64,000 bases of DNA, from assembly GCF_019795295.1 (NCBI RefSeq), contig NZ_JAIMCG010000014.1, positions 62,001 through 126,000 on the forward strand, read 5' to 3'. Position numbers and translations under genes: made by a program. Under the pieces are notes generated by a model that was not told the origin of the DNA, did not search any database, and worked only from the letters and a program-made list of their open reading frames with translations. Of the stretch, positions 6,748 to 15,053 are shown piece after piece; within the stretch, counting starts at the first letter, position 1; each line of letters opens with the position of its first letter. Source of the DNA: Cupriavidus sp. AU9028. GTDB taxonomy: Bacteria; Pseudomonadota; Gammaproteobacteria; Burkholderiales; Burkholderiaceae.

Positions 6748-9489
6748 ATGAGCGTAGCCAAATTCGTGGCGGCCAACGGCCGCGAAGCGCTGCGGCGCGT
6801 GCGCGAGGCGCTGGGCCCGGACGCGGTGGTACTGTCCAATCGCGTGGTGGAGGGCGGCGTGGAAATCGTCGCGATGACCGATACCGAGCTGGGCACGCTG
6901 TCGTCCAGCGCGCCGGCGTACCAGCCGCCCGTGGTGGTTGCGCAGCAGCCGTCCATGGCGATGACGGCGCCCGGGCAGGGTCCCGATGCGCTGGGCGACC
7001 TGCGTGGCGAACTGCAATCGATGCGCGCGATGATCGAGCGCCAGCTGTCAGGCATGCCTGCCTCCGGGCAGGCGCAGGCCGATCCGCTGCGCGAGTCGCT
7101 GTTCGAGTGGCTGGTCGGCGCGGGCTTTTCGGCGCAGCTGGCGCGCACGCTGCTGGCCCGGCTGCCGTCGGGCTACGACCGCCCGGCCGCCGTTACCTGG
7201 ATGCGGCGCGAGATCGCCAGCAAGGTCCCGGTGCTGGAGGACGAGGATGCACTGTTTGGCCAGGGCGGCGTGCTGGCGCTGGTGGGCCCGACCGGCGTGG
7301 GCAAGACCACCACCACCGCGAAGCTGGCCGCGCGCTTCGTGCTCAAGCACGGCGCCGACAAGCTGGCGCTGCTGACCACCGACACGTTCCGGATTGGCGC
7401 GCATGAGCAGCTGCGCATCTACGGCGACATCCTCGGCGTGCCGGTGCATGCGGTGAAGGACGCCGCCGACCTGCGCTTCGCGCTGGGCGCGCTGTCACAG
7501 AAGCATCTGGTGATCATCGACACGGTCGGCATGAGCCAGCGCGACCGCAACCTGTCGGAGCAGATCGCGATGCTGGCGGGCGCCCCGGCGCCAGTGCAGC
7601 GCGTGCTGCTGCTCAACGGCGCGAGCCACGGCGACACCCTGAACGAGGTCGTGCATGCCTATCGCCATGACGCCTCCCCCGGTGGCGGCGTGGACGGCTG
7701 CATCATCAGCAAGCTGGACGAAGCCACGCACCTCGGATCGGTGCTGGATGTGGTGATCCGTCACCGTCTGCCCGTCTACTATGCCTCGACCGGCCAGCGC
7801 GTTCCGGAGCATCTGGAACTGGCGCGTGGCGAGGCGCTGGTGGAACGCGCCTTCATGATGCCGCGGCGCGGCTCGGTGTTCTCCGATGCCGAAGCGGCGC
7901 GCCGCTCGCTGGCCTCCGGCGGCAGCCCGGCGATGGCCGCGGGCGAAGCGCCGCAGGCAGGCGGCATGCACGACGTGCTGCGCACCATCGCCGACAGCAG
8001 CCATGCGGTGGGCAGCTGCGTCGCCGCGCTGCAGGATGGTCCGTACGGGTTTGCGCTGCTGCGGGAGTTGTGGGCGCGCCGGGCCGCGCCGGATCTGGCG
8101 CTGCGTCCGTTGTCGCGGCAGATGCGTGACGCGCTGTGCCAGGACGCCATCCGCCACAGCGAGCGTTATCTGCTGGCCGCCAGCGTCACGCTGCCGTGCA
8201 ACGTGCCGGGCCGGCGCAACCCGCAACCGTGGCAGCACACGGTATGGATGGCCGACCGCGACGGCATGCCCGTCGCCGCTGTGGTGGAACCGACCGGCCG
8301 GGCCGCTCGCGGCGACGAATGGACGGCGGAAATGCAGGACTGGCGCGTCGCCCTGTCGGCGCGCCGCACGGTCGTGCATCTGCTCGACGCCGTGCCGGCT
8401 GCGAGCGCCGTGCAGCCGTGGCAGGCCGCCGGCGAGCGGTGGCTCGCCAGCGCGCGCAAGACCACGCGCGTGATCTGCGACGGCACGGCCTGGAAGATCG
8501 AGGCGCTGGCCGATACGCTGACCTTCCACGCGCTGGGCGAAACGCAGGTGCGCGATCGCGAGGCGATGCTGTGGGTGGCCCAGACCCAGGTTCGCACCAT
8601 CGAGAGCCAGCTGCGCGGAACGCGCGGCGCGGCTGCCGAGGGCGGACTCGACGCCGGCCTGCTGGTGGGGCGCGCGATCGACCGCGAAACCGGCCAGACG
8701 CTGGCCGTCGACTATCTGCTGGCCGACCCGGCGCTGGCTTCGGCCGGTCCGCAGATCGTCCGCTGGGCGCGCCTGGCCGAGCAGGCCACGCAGCACTGCC
8801 GCACCCTGCGCCATGCGCTGGACCAGCTCGGCCAGTCCGCACCGGACGGCGCGGCATGCGGTCCGACCGCGATCGTCTCGATGCAGGCCGGCCTGACCGC
8901 GCTGCGTCTTGCCCATGCGCCGGTGGCCGCTGCCGTCGACTGCCTTGCGGGACTCGCCGGCCGCGCGGCTGGCAAGGACGCCGCGCCAGGCGGTGCGGCG
9001 CTGCTCGAAGGCATCGCGCGCCTGTTGGCCCTGCTCGACGTGCTGGAGAACTTCCCCGGCCGTCAGGCAGGCGTGGCTGCGCCTGCCGCTGCTGCCGGGG
9101 AAGGACCGGCCGCCGCAACCCCGGAGACGATCGACGCCGTCACGCCGGCACTGCCGGCCGCGAGCCGCGCCGCGCCGGTTGCCATCGAGGCCGACATGCA
9201 GGCCGAGGACAGCGTCCTCGCCCGCTTCGAGGACCCGTTCACCGAGGAACTGGATGACGAGGCTGCCGTCGTCGCCATCGGCGCAGCGCCGATGGCGTCG
9301 GTCGCGCCGGCACGGACCGCACGGGCCGAAGCCATGCCGCTGGCGGCACGCCAGCTCGCCGAACGGATGAACGCCACCGCCAACGACGCCATTGACACCG
9401 ACACCGACGCCGACGCGCAGAGCGCGCTGGCGGCGGCCACCATCGCACATCGCCAGGCCAGGGCTCAACTGGCCGCACTTGGAGACTGA
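6748..9489 (+). CDS. flhF: Flagellar biosynthesis GTPase FlhF with a long C-terminal extension
   Basis: 913 residues, about twice the usual 380-500. FlhF is an SRP-family GTPase that sets the site and number of flagella at the pole. Visible parts: an N-terminal FVAANGREALRRVREALGPDAVVLSN segment; P-loop GPTGVGKTT starting at residue 180; G3 DTVGMSQRD at 258; G4 SKLDEA at 321; and the closing STGQRVPEHLE near 350. The GTPase core ends near residue 400. The remaining 500 or so residues match no domain I recognise. They are rich in Ala, Arg and Leu and end in an acidic, low-complexity tail after about residue 770. The coding frame is continuous, so the extension is not a sequencing join. It is followed nine bases later by flhG, its usual regulatory partner. 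Confidence 0.93.
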   Translation: MSVAKFVAANGREALRRVREALGPDAVVLSNRVVEGGVEIVAMTDTELGTLSSSAPAYQPPVVVAQQPSMAMTAPGQGPDALGDLRGELQSMRAMIERQLSGMPASGQAQADPLRESLFEWLVGAGFSAQLARTLLARLPSGYDRPAAVTWMRREIASKVPVLEDEDALFGQGGVLALVGPTGVGKTTTTAKLAARFVLKHGADKLALLTTDTFRIGAHEQLRIYGDILGVPVHAVKDAADLRFALGALSQKHLVIIDTVGMSQRDRNLSEQIAMLAGAPAPVQRVLLLNGASHGDTLNEVVHAYRHDASPGGGVDGCIISKLDEATHLGSVLDVVIRHRLPVYYASTGQRVPEHLELARGEALVERAFMMPRRGSVFSDAEAARRSLASGGSPAMAAGEAPQAGGMHDVLRTIADSSHAVGSCVAALQDGPYGFALLRELWARRAAPDLALRPLSRQMRDALCQDAIRHSERYLLAASVTLPCNVPGRRNPQPWQHTVWMADRDGMPVAAVVEPTGRAARGDEWTAEMQDWRVALSARRTVVHLLDAVPAASAVQPWQAAGERWLASARKTTRVICDGTAWKIEALADTLTFHALGETQVRDREAMLWVAQTQVRTIESQLRGTRGAAAEGGLDAGLLVGRAIDRETGQTLAVDYLLADPALASAGPQIVRWARLAEQATQHCRTLRHALDQLGQSAPDGAACGPTAIVSMQAGLTALRLAHAPVAAAVDCLAGLAGRAAGKDAAPGGAALLEGIARLLALLDVLENFPGRQAGVAAPAAAAGEGPAAATPETIDAVTPALPAASRAAPVAIEADMQAEDSVLARFEDPFTEELDDEAAVVAIGAAPMASVAPARTARAEAMPLAARQLAERMNATANDAIDTDTDADAQSALAAATIAHRQARAQLAALGD

Positions 9490-9498
9490 GGTTCAAAC

Positions 9499-10314
9499 AT
9501 GCTTGCCGCAGATCAGGCCGAGAGCCTGCGCCGAATGCTGGCGCCGCGGACCACGCGACGGATTGCCGTGCTCGGTTGCGAGCCGGGGGCTGGCGCGACG
9601 ACGGTCGCACTCGGTCTTGCCAGCGCGCTCGCCCTGCAGGGCGAGCGCGTGCTGCTGGTTGACGAGGATATCGCCGGGGCCCGCGCCACCCGGCTCGCCA
9701 ATGCCGCACCGCGCGGCACGCTTGCGCAGGTGCTGGCCGGCACCATGAGCGCACAGGAAGCAGCGGGGCAGCGTGGCGCTGGCGCGCCGGAGGTATTGCC
9801 CGGCGACCCGCGCGCGGCCGGCTCGGCTGCCGGGCTGCAGGGCTACCGCACGGTGCTGTGCGACGCCCGCCCCGGCGCGGATGGCTCGCTGTCGCCCTTC
9901 GCCGGCGACGCGCACAACGCGATCGTCGTGCTGCAGCCCGAGCGCGCTTCGCTGACGGCCGCCTATGCCTGCATCAAGCGGCTGCATCACCAGTACGCCT
10001 GGCGCGAGTTCCAGCTGGTGGTCAACGGCGCCGCGGGAGAGGCGGGCGTGGAAGCCGTGGTCGGCAATCTCGCTCGCACCGCCGGCCAGTATCTGGGGGT
10101 GCAGGTACGCCTTGCCGGCGCCATGCCCGCCGATCCGCTGGTGGCCCGCAGCATGTCGCTGGGCCGCTGCGTCGTCGAAGCGTTTCCCGGTGCGCCGGCC
10201 ACCGCAGTCTTGCGCCGTATCGCCGCCGGCATTGCCGCGTGGCCCATTCCCGCCGCCATCGATGCCCGTGCCGCCAGTGCGCCCGGGGCATCGGCGATGG
10301 CCTGCCAGTTCTAA
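9499..10314 (+). CDS. flhG: MinD/ParA-like flagellar number regulator FlhG (FleN) with degenerate P-loop
   Basis: 271 residues, the size of FlhG/FleN, which antagonises FlhF and in pseudomonads restrains the flagellar master regulator. The fold is recognisable from the start motif DQAESLRRML, the LASALALQGERVLLVDED strand-helix-strand, and the CDARPG segment at the Walker B position. The P-loop, however, reads GCEPGAGATT (about residues 26-35), where ParA/MinD proteins have KGGxGKT. Both lysines, the signature one and the phosphate-binding one, are missing. This predicts lost or altered ATP hydrolysis; whether that holds across the lineage cannot be judged here. Position between flhF and fliA supports the assignment. 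Confidence 0.85.
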   Translation: MLAADQAESLRRMLAPRTTRRIAVLGCEPGAGATTVALGLASALALQGERVLLVDEDIAGARATRLANAAPRGTLAQVLAGTMSAQEAAGQRGAGAPEVLPGDPRAAGSAAGLQGYRTVLCDARPGADGSLSPFAGDAHNAIVVLQPERASLTAAYACIKRLHHQYAWREFQLVVNGAAGEAGVEAVVGNLARTAGQYLGVQVRLAGAMPADPLVARSMSLGRCVVEAFPGAPATAVLRRIAAGIAAWPIPAAIDARAASAPGASAMACQF

Positions 10315-10327
10315 CGAGAATTCCATC

Positions 10328-11044
10328 ATGTACACGATCCAGGGAAAGCTCGAACAGACCGATACGGTCCAGACCCACGCACCGCTGGTGCGCAAGATCG
10401 CCCTGCAACTGGCGGCCAAGCTGCCTGCCAGCGTGCAGCTTGACGATCTGATCCAGGCGGGCATGATCGGTCTGCTCGACGCGGCCAAGCGCTACGAGGA
10501 CACGCATGGCGCGCGTTTCGAGACCTACGCCAGCCAGCGCATTCGCGGGGCGATGCTCGACGAGGTGCGTGCCAACGACTGGCAGTCGCGCAGCCTGCGG
10601 CAGTCGACCCGGCGCATCGAGCGGACCATCCGCTCGCTGGAACAGAAGCTCGGCCGCACGCCGCTGGACAGCGAAGTGGCGGAAGAACTGGAGATGCCGC
10701 TGGACGAATACCAGAGCGTGCTCAACGAGGTCTACGGCTGCCAGTTGCTGCACTACGAGGACTTCGAGCGCTCCGGGGAAGAGGATTTCCTCGACCGCCA
10801 CCTGATCGCCAGCGAAGACGGCAATCCGCTGACCATCCTGATGGAAAGCGGCATGCGCGGCGCGTTGATCCGCGCCATCGAGAAGCTGCCCGAGCGCGAG
10901 AAACTGGTGCTGTCGCTGTGCTACGACCAGGAATTGAACCTGCGCGAGATCGGCGCGGTGCTCGAAGTCACCGAGTCGCGCGTCTGCCAGATCCGCAGCC
11001 AGGCGATCAACCGCCTGCGCAGCCAGCTGCGAGGGCTGCTTTGA
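10328..11044 (+). CDS. fliA: RNA polymerase sigma-28 factor FliA
   Basis: 238 residues, typical for FliA, which directs transcription of late flagellar genes (flagellin, flgM, flgKL and others). Region 2 is clear (LIQAGMIGLLDAAKRYED, then FETYASQRIRGAMLDE), region 3 is LGRTPLDSEVAEELE, and region 4 holds the helix-turn-helix (LREIGAVLEVTESRVCQIRS). The start is the ATG at 10328, 14 bases after the flhG stop; the frame is open further upstream but that overlaps flhG. FliA activity would be held by FlgM, encoded about 4 kb downstream on the other strand. The stop overlaps the flhE start by one base. A sigma-28-like promoter before flhB may make the gene self-activating. Confidence 0.97.
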   Translation: MYTIQGKLEQTDTVQTHAPLVRKIALQLAAKLPASVQLDDLIQAGMIGLLDAAKRYEDTHGARFETYASQRIRGAMLDEVRANDWQSRSLRQSTRRIERTIRSLEQKLGRTPLDSEVAEELEMPLDEYQSVLNEVYGCQLLHYEDFERSGEEDFLDRHLIASEDGNPLTILMESGMRGALIRAIEKLPEREKLVLSLCYDQELNLREIGAVLEVTESRVCQIRSQAINRLRSQLRGLL

Positions 11045-11526
11045 TGCTGCCCACCGCGCGGTGGGCGCATCGGCACGGGCGCCTGCGGCTCGCGCTGGCG
11101 CTGGCGCTGGGCGCCGGCATGGCGTGCGCGCCGGCCTTCGCGGACGGCGGCGTGGTGCGTGCGAACCTGGGCGCGTCGAAGCATTCGTGGACGGCTACGG
11201 TCGTCCCGCCGGCGCTGCATGGACGCGGTGTGCGCGCGCTCTCGGCGCCCGTGCTGCCGACCGGCTATCTGGCGCAATCGGAAGGGTCGATCACCACCGT
11301 GCGCTGGCGCTACCGCTTCGCCGGCGTGGCACCGATCGATCTGCAGGCCTACCTGTGCAGCCCGACCCGCTGCGTGCTGCTCGACGGCGCGCAAGGGCGC
11401 ACCGACGCCTTCCGCGGCGACGATGCCAGCAAGGGCTTCGTCTTTGCCTTCCAGGTGCCGGGACGGGGGCCGTTGACGCCCGTGTTGCAGGGGCAGTCCG
11501 GCCAGGTGATCGTCAGCTACAGGTAG
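11044..11526 (+). CDS. flhE: Flagellar protein FlhE, periplasmic
   Basis: 160 residues. FlhE is a small exported protein of peritrichous enterics and some betaproteobacteria; in Salmonella it is thought to prevent proton leakage through the flagellar export apparatus. An N-terminal signal peptide is clear (LRLALALALGAGMACAPAFA), with cleavage likely after AFA. The mature part matches the family pattern: TVRWRYRFAG, LCSPTRCVLLDG with two cysteines able to pair, and the terminal QVIVSYR (enteric forms end in VIVNYR). The start is the ATG at 11044, overlapping the fliA stop (TGATG). It is the last gene of the flhB operon, followed by a repeat-rich intergenic region. Confidence 0.88.
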   Translation: MLPTARWAHRHGRLRLALALALGAGMACAPAFADGGVVRANLGASKHSWTATVVPPALHGRGVRALSAPVLPTGYLAQSEGSITTVRWRYRFAGVAPIDLQAYLCSPTRCVLLDGAQGRTDAFRGDDASKGFVFAFQVPGRGPLTPVLQGQSGQVIVSYR

Positions 11527-11535
11527 GGCTTGCGG

Positions 11536-11668
11536 GCGCTCGCTGGCCCTCTCCCCCGGCCCCTCTCCCGCCGAGCGGGAGAGGGGAGCAAACCAGCGGG
11601 ATGCTCCCCCGCGGTCGGCGTTCTCCCCTCGCCCGCTTGCGGGAGAGGGGCCCGGGGAGAGGGCAGCC
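11536..11668. repeat. REP-like palindromic repeat pair after flhE
   Basis: Two inverted copies of a GC-rich palindrome, each with the core CTCTCCCGC / GCGGGAGAG and short AGC or TTGC loops, flanked by CCCTCTCCCC and GGGGAGAGGG arms. The same unit recurs at 51537-51592 and 59491-59633. The hairpins may also end transcription after flhE. The remaining bases up to clsB (11669-11818) show no gene. Confidence 0.8.
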
Positions 11669-11818
11669 CGGGCTAGCCAGAACGAGACAGATTGCCCCAC
11701 CACTCATGCTGAGGCAAGTCGGCCTCCGCCTCCTCTTCCTGTCGGTCCTGAACCGACACCCCGTGGCATCGAATGTGCTTGAAGCCAATGTCCGAAACAT
11801 TGGCAGCGAGACATTGCG

Positions 11819-13072
11819 ATGCAACCCATCAGGACCCATGGAAACCGGATACACCTGCTGGAAAACGGCGAGGAATATTTCCCGCGTGTATTCGCCGCGA
11901 TTGCACAGGCGCGCTCCAGCGTGTTGCTGGAAACCTTCATCCTGTTCGAGGACCGGGTCGGCCTAGCGCTGCGCCAGGAGCTGATTGCCGCGGCGCGGCG
12001 TGGCGTGCACGTTGCCGTGACCGTGGACGGCTATGGGTCGCCGGATCTGTCCCACGACTTCGTTGCCGGCATGGTCGACGCGGGCGTGCGCCTGCATATC
12101 TTCGCGCCCCGCCGCAAGCTGCTCGGCATGCGGACCAACCTGTTCCGGCGGATGCACCGCAAGCTGGTGGCTGTCGACGGCAAGCTCGCTTTCGTCGGGG
12201 GTATCAATTTCTCCGCAGAGCATCTGGGCGACTTCGGGCCGCAGGCCAAGCAGGACTACGCCGTCGAGGTCGAAGGCCCGATCGCGGTTCAGGTGCACCG
12301 CTTCCTCGTCGCCACGATGGCCGCCGCGATGACCGAAGAGCCGGCCGATGCCGACCGCGACGCATGGCTGGCGCGGCTCCCCGCGCCGGTACTGCGCCCC
12401 GGCACACCGGAAGCAGCGGGCGCGACAGCCTGGTTCGTCACGCGCGACAACGACTCGCACCGAACCGACATCGAATGGGAATATTTACAAGCGATACGCC
12501 AGGCGCGCCGCCAGGTCATCATTGCGAACGCGTATTTTCTGCCCGGTTACCGACTGTTACATGCGCTGTGCGACGCTTCGCGGCGCGGCGTGGATGTCCG
12601 GCTGATCCTGCAGGGCAATCCCGACATGCTGTGGGTCAAGCGGATGGCCGATATGTTGTACGCGCATCTGCACGATTCGGGCGTGCGTATCTTCGAGTAT
12701 TGCCGCCGGCCGCTGCATGGCAAGGTGGCACTGGTCGATGAGGACTGGTCCACCGTTGGCTCCAGCAATCTGGACCCGCTGAGCCTGTCCCTGAATCTCG
12801 AGGCAAACCTGATCATCCGGGACAAGGACTTCACCGACACCTTGCGCTCGAATCTGGAGAACCTGATGGTGAGCTCGTGCAAGGAGATCGCGCCCGACCG
12901 GGAGACCCGGCGCGCGCCGCTGCAACTGGCCACCAATGCGCTGATGTTCCACTTCCTGCGCCGCTTCCCGGCATGGTCCGGCTGGCTGCCGGCCCACACC
13001 CCCAAGCTGGTGCTGGCCCAGCCGGAACGCCGCCCTGGCTGGTTCGCACTACGAAAGCGGAGCGCGGACTAG
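11819..13072 (+). CDS. clsB: Cardiolipin synthase B (phospholipase D family)
   Basis: 417 residues, as in ClsB. The protein belongs to the phospholipase D superfamily and makes cardiolipin at the inner membrane from phosphatidylglycerol and a second phospholipid. Two HKD motifs are present: HRKLVAVDG at residue 113, followed by GGINFS, and HGKVALVDEDWS at residue 300, followed by GSSNLDPLS. These supply the two His-Lys pairs of the active site. No N-terminal membrane segment is seen, as expected for ClsB rather than ClsA. The stop is one base before the ybhN start. E. coli also has clsB next to ybhN, which supports both names. The start at 11819 lacks a strong ribosome-binding site but fits the family length. 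Confidence 0.92.
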   Translation: MQPIRTHGNRIHLLENGEEYFPRVFAAIAQARSSVLLETFILFEDRVGLALRQELIAAARRGVHVAVTVDGYGSPDLSHDFVAGMVDAGVRLHIFAPRRKLLGMRTNLFRRMHRKLVAVDGKLAFVGGINFSAEHLGDFGPQAKQDYAVEVEGPIAVQVHRFLVATMAAAMTEEPADADRDAWLARLPAPVLRPGTPEAAGATAWFVTRDNDSHRTDIEWEYLQAIRQARRQVIIANAYFLPGYRLLHALCDASRRGVDVRLILQGNPDMLWVKRMADMLYAHLHDSGVRIFEYCRRPLHGKVALVDEDWSTVGSSNLDPLSLSLNLEANLIIRDKDFTDTLRSNLENLMVSSCKEIAPDRETRRAPLQLATNALMFHFLRRFPAWSGWLPAHTPKLVLAQPERRPGWFALRKRSAD

Positions 13073-13073
13073 C

Positions 13074-14114
13074 ATGACGGCAAAAATCACAAAAACACAG
13101 GCCGCCGCCCAGCACGAGCCGCCGCGCGCAGCGGCGCGAGAGAAGTCCGCCACGGCGGAGCCGGGCAGGACGGCGCGCAGCCGGTGGGCGCTGGCGCGCA
13201 AGATCCTCGGCATTGCCTTCGTCGCCCTGGTACTCGTGATGATCGTGCGCAAGCTCGGCGCGATCGACTGGGCCGAGGCGTTCGTCACGCTGCGCGCCTA
13301 CGAGCTGCGTACGTTGGCGCCGGCCGCGGCGTTGGTGGCGCTGAGCTACTTCTGGCATGCCGCCTTCGATCTGCTGGGCAGATGGTATGCGAGACACCAC
13401 CTGCCCGCGCCGAGGGTGCTGGCGATCGCCTTCGTCAGCTACGCCTTCAACCTGAACCTCGGGGCACTGATTGGCGGACTGGGCATCCGCTTCCGGCTCT
13501 ATTCGAACGCAGGCTTGTCCGGCGCGCAGATCGCCGCGGTCTACAGCATCGGCGTGGTCAGCAACTGGATCGGCTATCTGGCACTGCTCGGCGCGGTGCT
13601 GGCCGCCCGCACGGTGATCCTGCCGGAATCGTGGGGCTTCAGCCCGCTGCTGCTGCAGGTCGCCGGCTTCGCGCTGCTGGCGGTGGTGGCGGCCTACCTG
13701 TTCGCCTGTGCGCGTGCCCGGCGCCGTCGCTGGACCTTGCGCGGCCACACCTTCCATCTGCCGTCGCTGAAGTTCGCGCTGCTGCAGTGCGCGCTGTCGA
13801 TCACCAACTGGCTGACCATCTCGGCGATCATCCAGACGCTGCTGCCGGGTTCGGTCCCGCTGCTGGTCGTGCTCGGCGTGGTGCTGATCGGCAGCATCGC
13901 CGGCGCGGTCACGCACATCCCGGCGGGGCTGGGCGTACTGGAGACGGTGTTCGTCGTGCTGCTGGGCGACCGGGTGCCGCACCACGCGCTGGTCGCGGCG
14001 CTGCTGGCCTACCGCGCGATGTACTACCTCGCGCCGATGGTGCCGGCGGTAATCGGCTACTTCTGGATGGAGGCACGCGGCCGGCGTGCGGCCGCGGTGG
14101 GTCCGACGGCCTGA
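13074..14114 (+). CDS. ybhN: YbhN/UPF0104 family inner-membrane protein
   Basis: 346 residues with about eight hydrophobic segments, the first at residues 43-60 after a charged, disordered N-terminus. The fold is that of the flippase-like domain of lysylphosphatidylglycerol synthases (UPF0104). Family landmarks include SYAFNLNLGALIGGLGIRFR near residue 120 and the late HIPAGLGVLETVF near 282. The role is unproven; linkage with clsB suggests a part in phospholipid handling. It follows clsB after one base and ends exactly where flgN ends on the opposite strand, with no space between them, so transcripts from the two sides must collide or overlap. Confidence 0.85.
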   Translation: MTAKITKTQAAAQHEPPRAAAREKSATAEPGRTARSRWALARKILGIAFVALVLVMIVRKLGAIDWAEAFVTLRAYELRTLAPAAALVALSYFWHAAFDLLGRWYARHHLPAPRVLAIAFVSYAFNLNLGALIGGLGIRFRLYSNAGLSGAQIAAVYSIGVVSNWIGYLALLGAVLAARTVILPESWGFSPLLLQVAGFALLAVVAAYLFACARARRRRWTLRGHTFHLPSLKFALLQCALSITNWLTISAIIQTLLPGSVPLLVVLGVVLIGSIAGAVTHIPAGLGVLETVFVVLLGDRVPHHALVAALLAYRAMYYLAPMVPAVIGYFWMEARGRRAAAVGPTA

Positions 14115-14570
14115 TCAGCCGCTGGCCAGCGTGACGCCGCGGGCGGCGTTCTGGGCCAGGCCGTTGCGGCCGTAGACGGTGGCGCTGTTGCGCTCGCGCA
14201 GCGCCTTCAGCGCGCCTTCGGTGAACTGCAGGTGGGCGGCCACCACGGCGCCGTTCAGCTCGTTGGCTTCGGCGGCGTTGCGCGCGGCAATCACCAGCGC
14301 GTGCCAGGCGGCGGAGACGCCGGGATCGAGATTCAGCCCGACCAGCTCGTTGTGCGGACCGACGCGGATGCCGAGCGCGGCCATCTGCGCCTGGCGGGCG
14401 GCACCGAGCTGCGCAAGCTCGTGCGTCAGCTGGGTCTTGGCTTCGATGACGGCATTGAGCCCGGCGAAGTCCGCGGCGCGAATGGCGGCGCGTTCCTGCT
14501 TGAGGGCATCGTCGAAGGCGAGCACTGCCTGCGCTTCATGCAGCAGGCAGTCGATCAGGGCTTGGCTCAT
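14115..14570 (-). CDS. flgN: Flagellar export chaperone FlgN
   Basis: 151 residues, a typical size. FlgN is the cytosolic chaperone for the hook-filament junction proteins FlgK and FlgL, both encoded downstream in this window. The sequence is almost wholly helical: a family-like start (LIDCLLHEAQAVLAFDDALKQERAAI), then the central HELAQLGAARQAQMAALG with a following glycine-proline loop, as in FlgN proteins. It lies downstream of flgM on the minus strand with a 65-base gap, the classic flgM-flgN arrangement, and probably shares the sigma-28 promoter at 14981-15007. Confidence 0.9.
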   Translation of the reverse strand: MSQALIDCLLHEAQAVLAFDDALKQERAAIRAADFAGLNAVIEAKTQLTHELAQLGAARQAQMAALGIRVGPHNELVGLNLDPGVSAAWHALVIAARNAAEANELNGAVVAAHLQFTEGALKALRERNSATVYGRNGLAQNAARGVTLASG

Positions 14571-14635
14571 GGGCGGTCCGGCTTTTCAATGGGTTGGGTT
14601 GTCCAGAAGACGACGAGCCGGCCCGCGCGATCCCG

Positions 14636-14953
14636 TCAGCGCGAGGCGCCCTGGGCCAGTTCGCGCAGCGTGGCCAGCAGGCCGTCTGCGATACGGCTCG
14701 AATCCATCTTGAGCCGTCCTTCCGCGATGGCCTGGCGAATCTCCTCGACCTTCGCGCTATCGATATCGTTGTCCGCTTCGCCGACCAGGCTGGAGCCGAT
14801 GTCGCGCACCTGCGCCGACAGCGGGCTCATGGTCAGGCCGCCAGCCGGGGCTGCCGCCGAAGCGGGCGCCGGGGTCGCGGCGGACGTATTGCGTGCAGTG
14901 CTTCCTGCCGCACCTTCGCCGGTGCGGGGCGTGGTGGATTGGTGGATCTTCAC
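14636..14953 (-). CDS. flgM: Anti-sigma-28 factor FlgM
   Basis: 105 residues. FlgM binds and inhibits FliA until the hook is complete, then is exported through the flagellar gate. The N-terminal 40 residues are disordered and rich in Ala, Thr and Pro. The C-terminal sigma-binding helices are conserved (VRDIGSSLVGEADNDIDSAK, then VEEIRQAIAEG and the IADGLLATLREL helix). Translation starts at a GTG (14953), preceded by an AAGGA ribosome-binding site at 14961-14966 on the minus strand. A near-perfect sigma-28 promoter lies 30-55 bases upstream, giving the usual feedback loop in which FliA drives its own inhibitor. Confidence 0.95.
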   Translation of the reverse strand: MKIHQSTTPRTGEGAAGSTARNTSAATPAPASAAAPAGGLTMSPLSAQVRDIGSSLVGEADNDIDSAKVEEIRQAIAEGRLKMDSSRIADGLLATLRELAQGASR

Positions 14954-14980
14954 GGGACTATCCTTGCTGGGTTTGACAGC

Positions 14981-15007
14981 TTAACGGCGCTGGCGGCCGG
15001 AACTTTA
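14981..15007 (-). promoter_or_regulatory. Sigma-28 promoter of flgM(N)
   Basis: On the minus strand: TAAAGTTC (15007-15000), 11-base spacer, GCCGTTAA (14988-14981). This matches the enteric FliA consensus TAAAGTTT-N11-GCCGATAA at 14 of 16 positions. It lies in the flgA-flgM gap, correctly placed for flgM. Confidence 0.85.
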
Positions 15008-15053
15008 GAGCGACATTGTCGCATGTCGCCCATCCGGCTGCCGACGCCGCCTG

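Noticed and set aside
4557-7148. Minus-strand frame of 863 codons opposite flhA
   Set aside because: Extremely His/Gln/Arg-rich, the typical antisense shadow of a GC-rich gene; flhA is certain on the other strand.
7495-9468. Minus-strand frame of 657 codons opposite flhF
   Set aside because: Antisense shadow with biased composition and no recognisable domain. It did prompt a check that the long flhF frame is itself real; the forward frame has normal codon-like composition up to the acidic tail.
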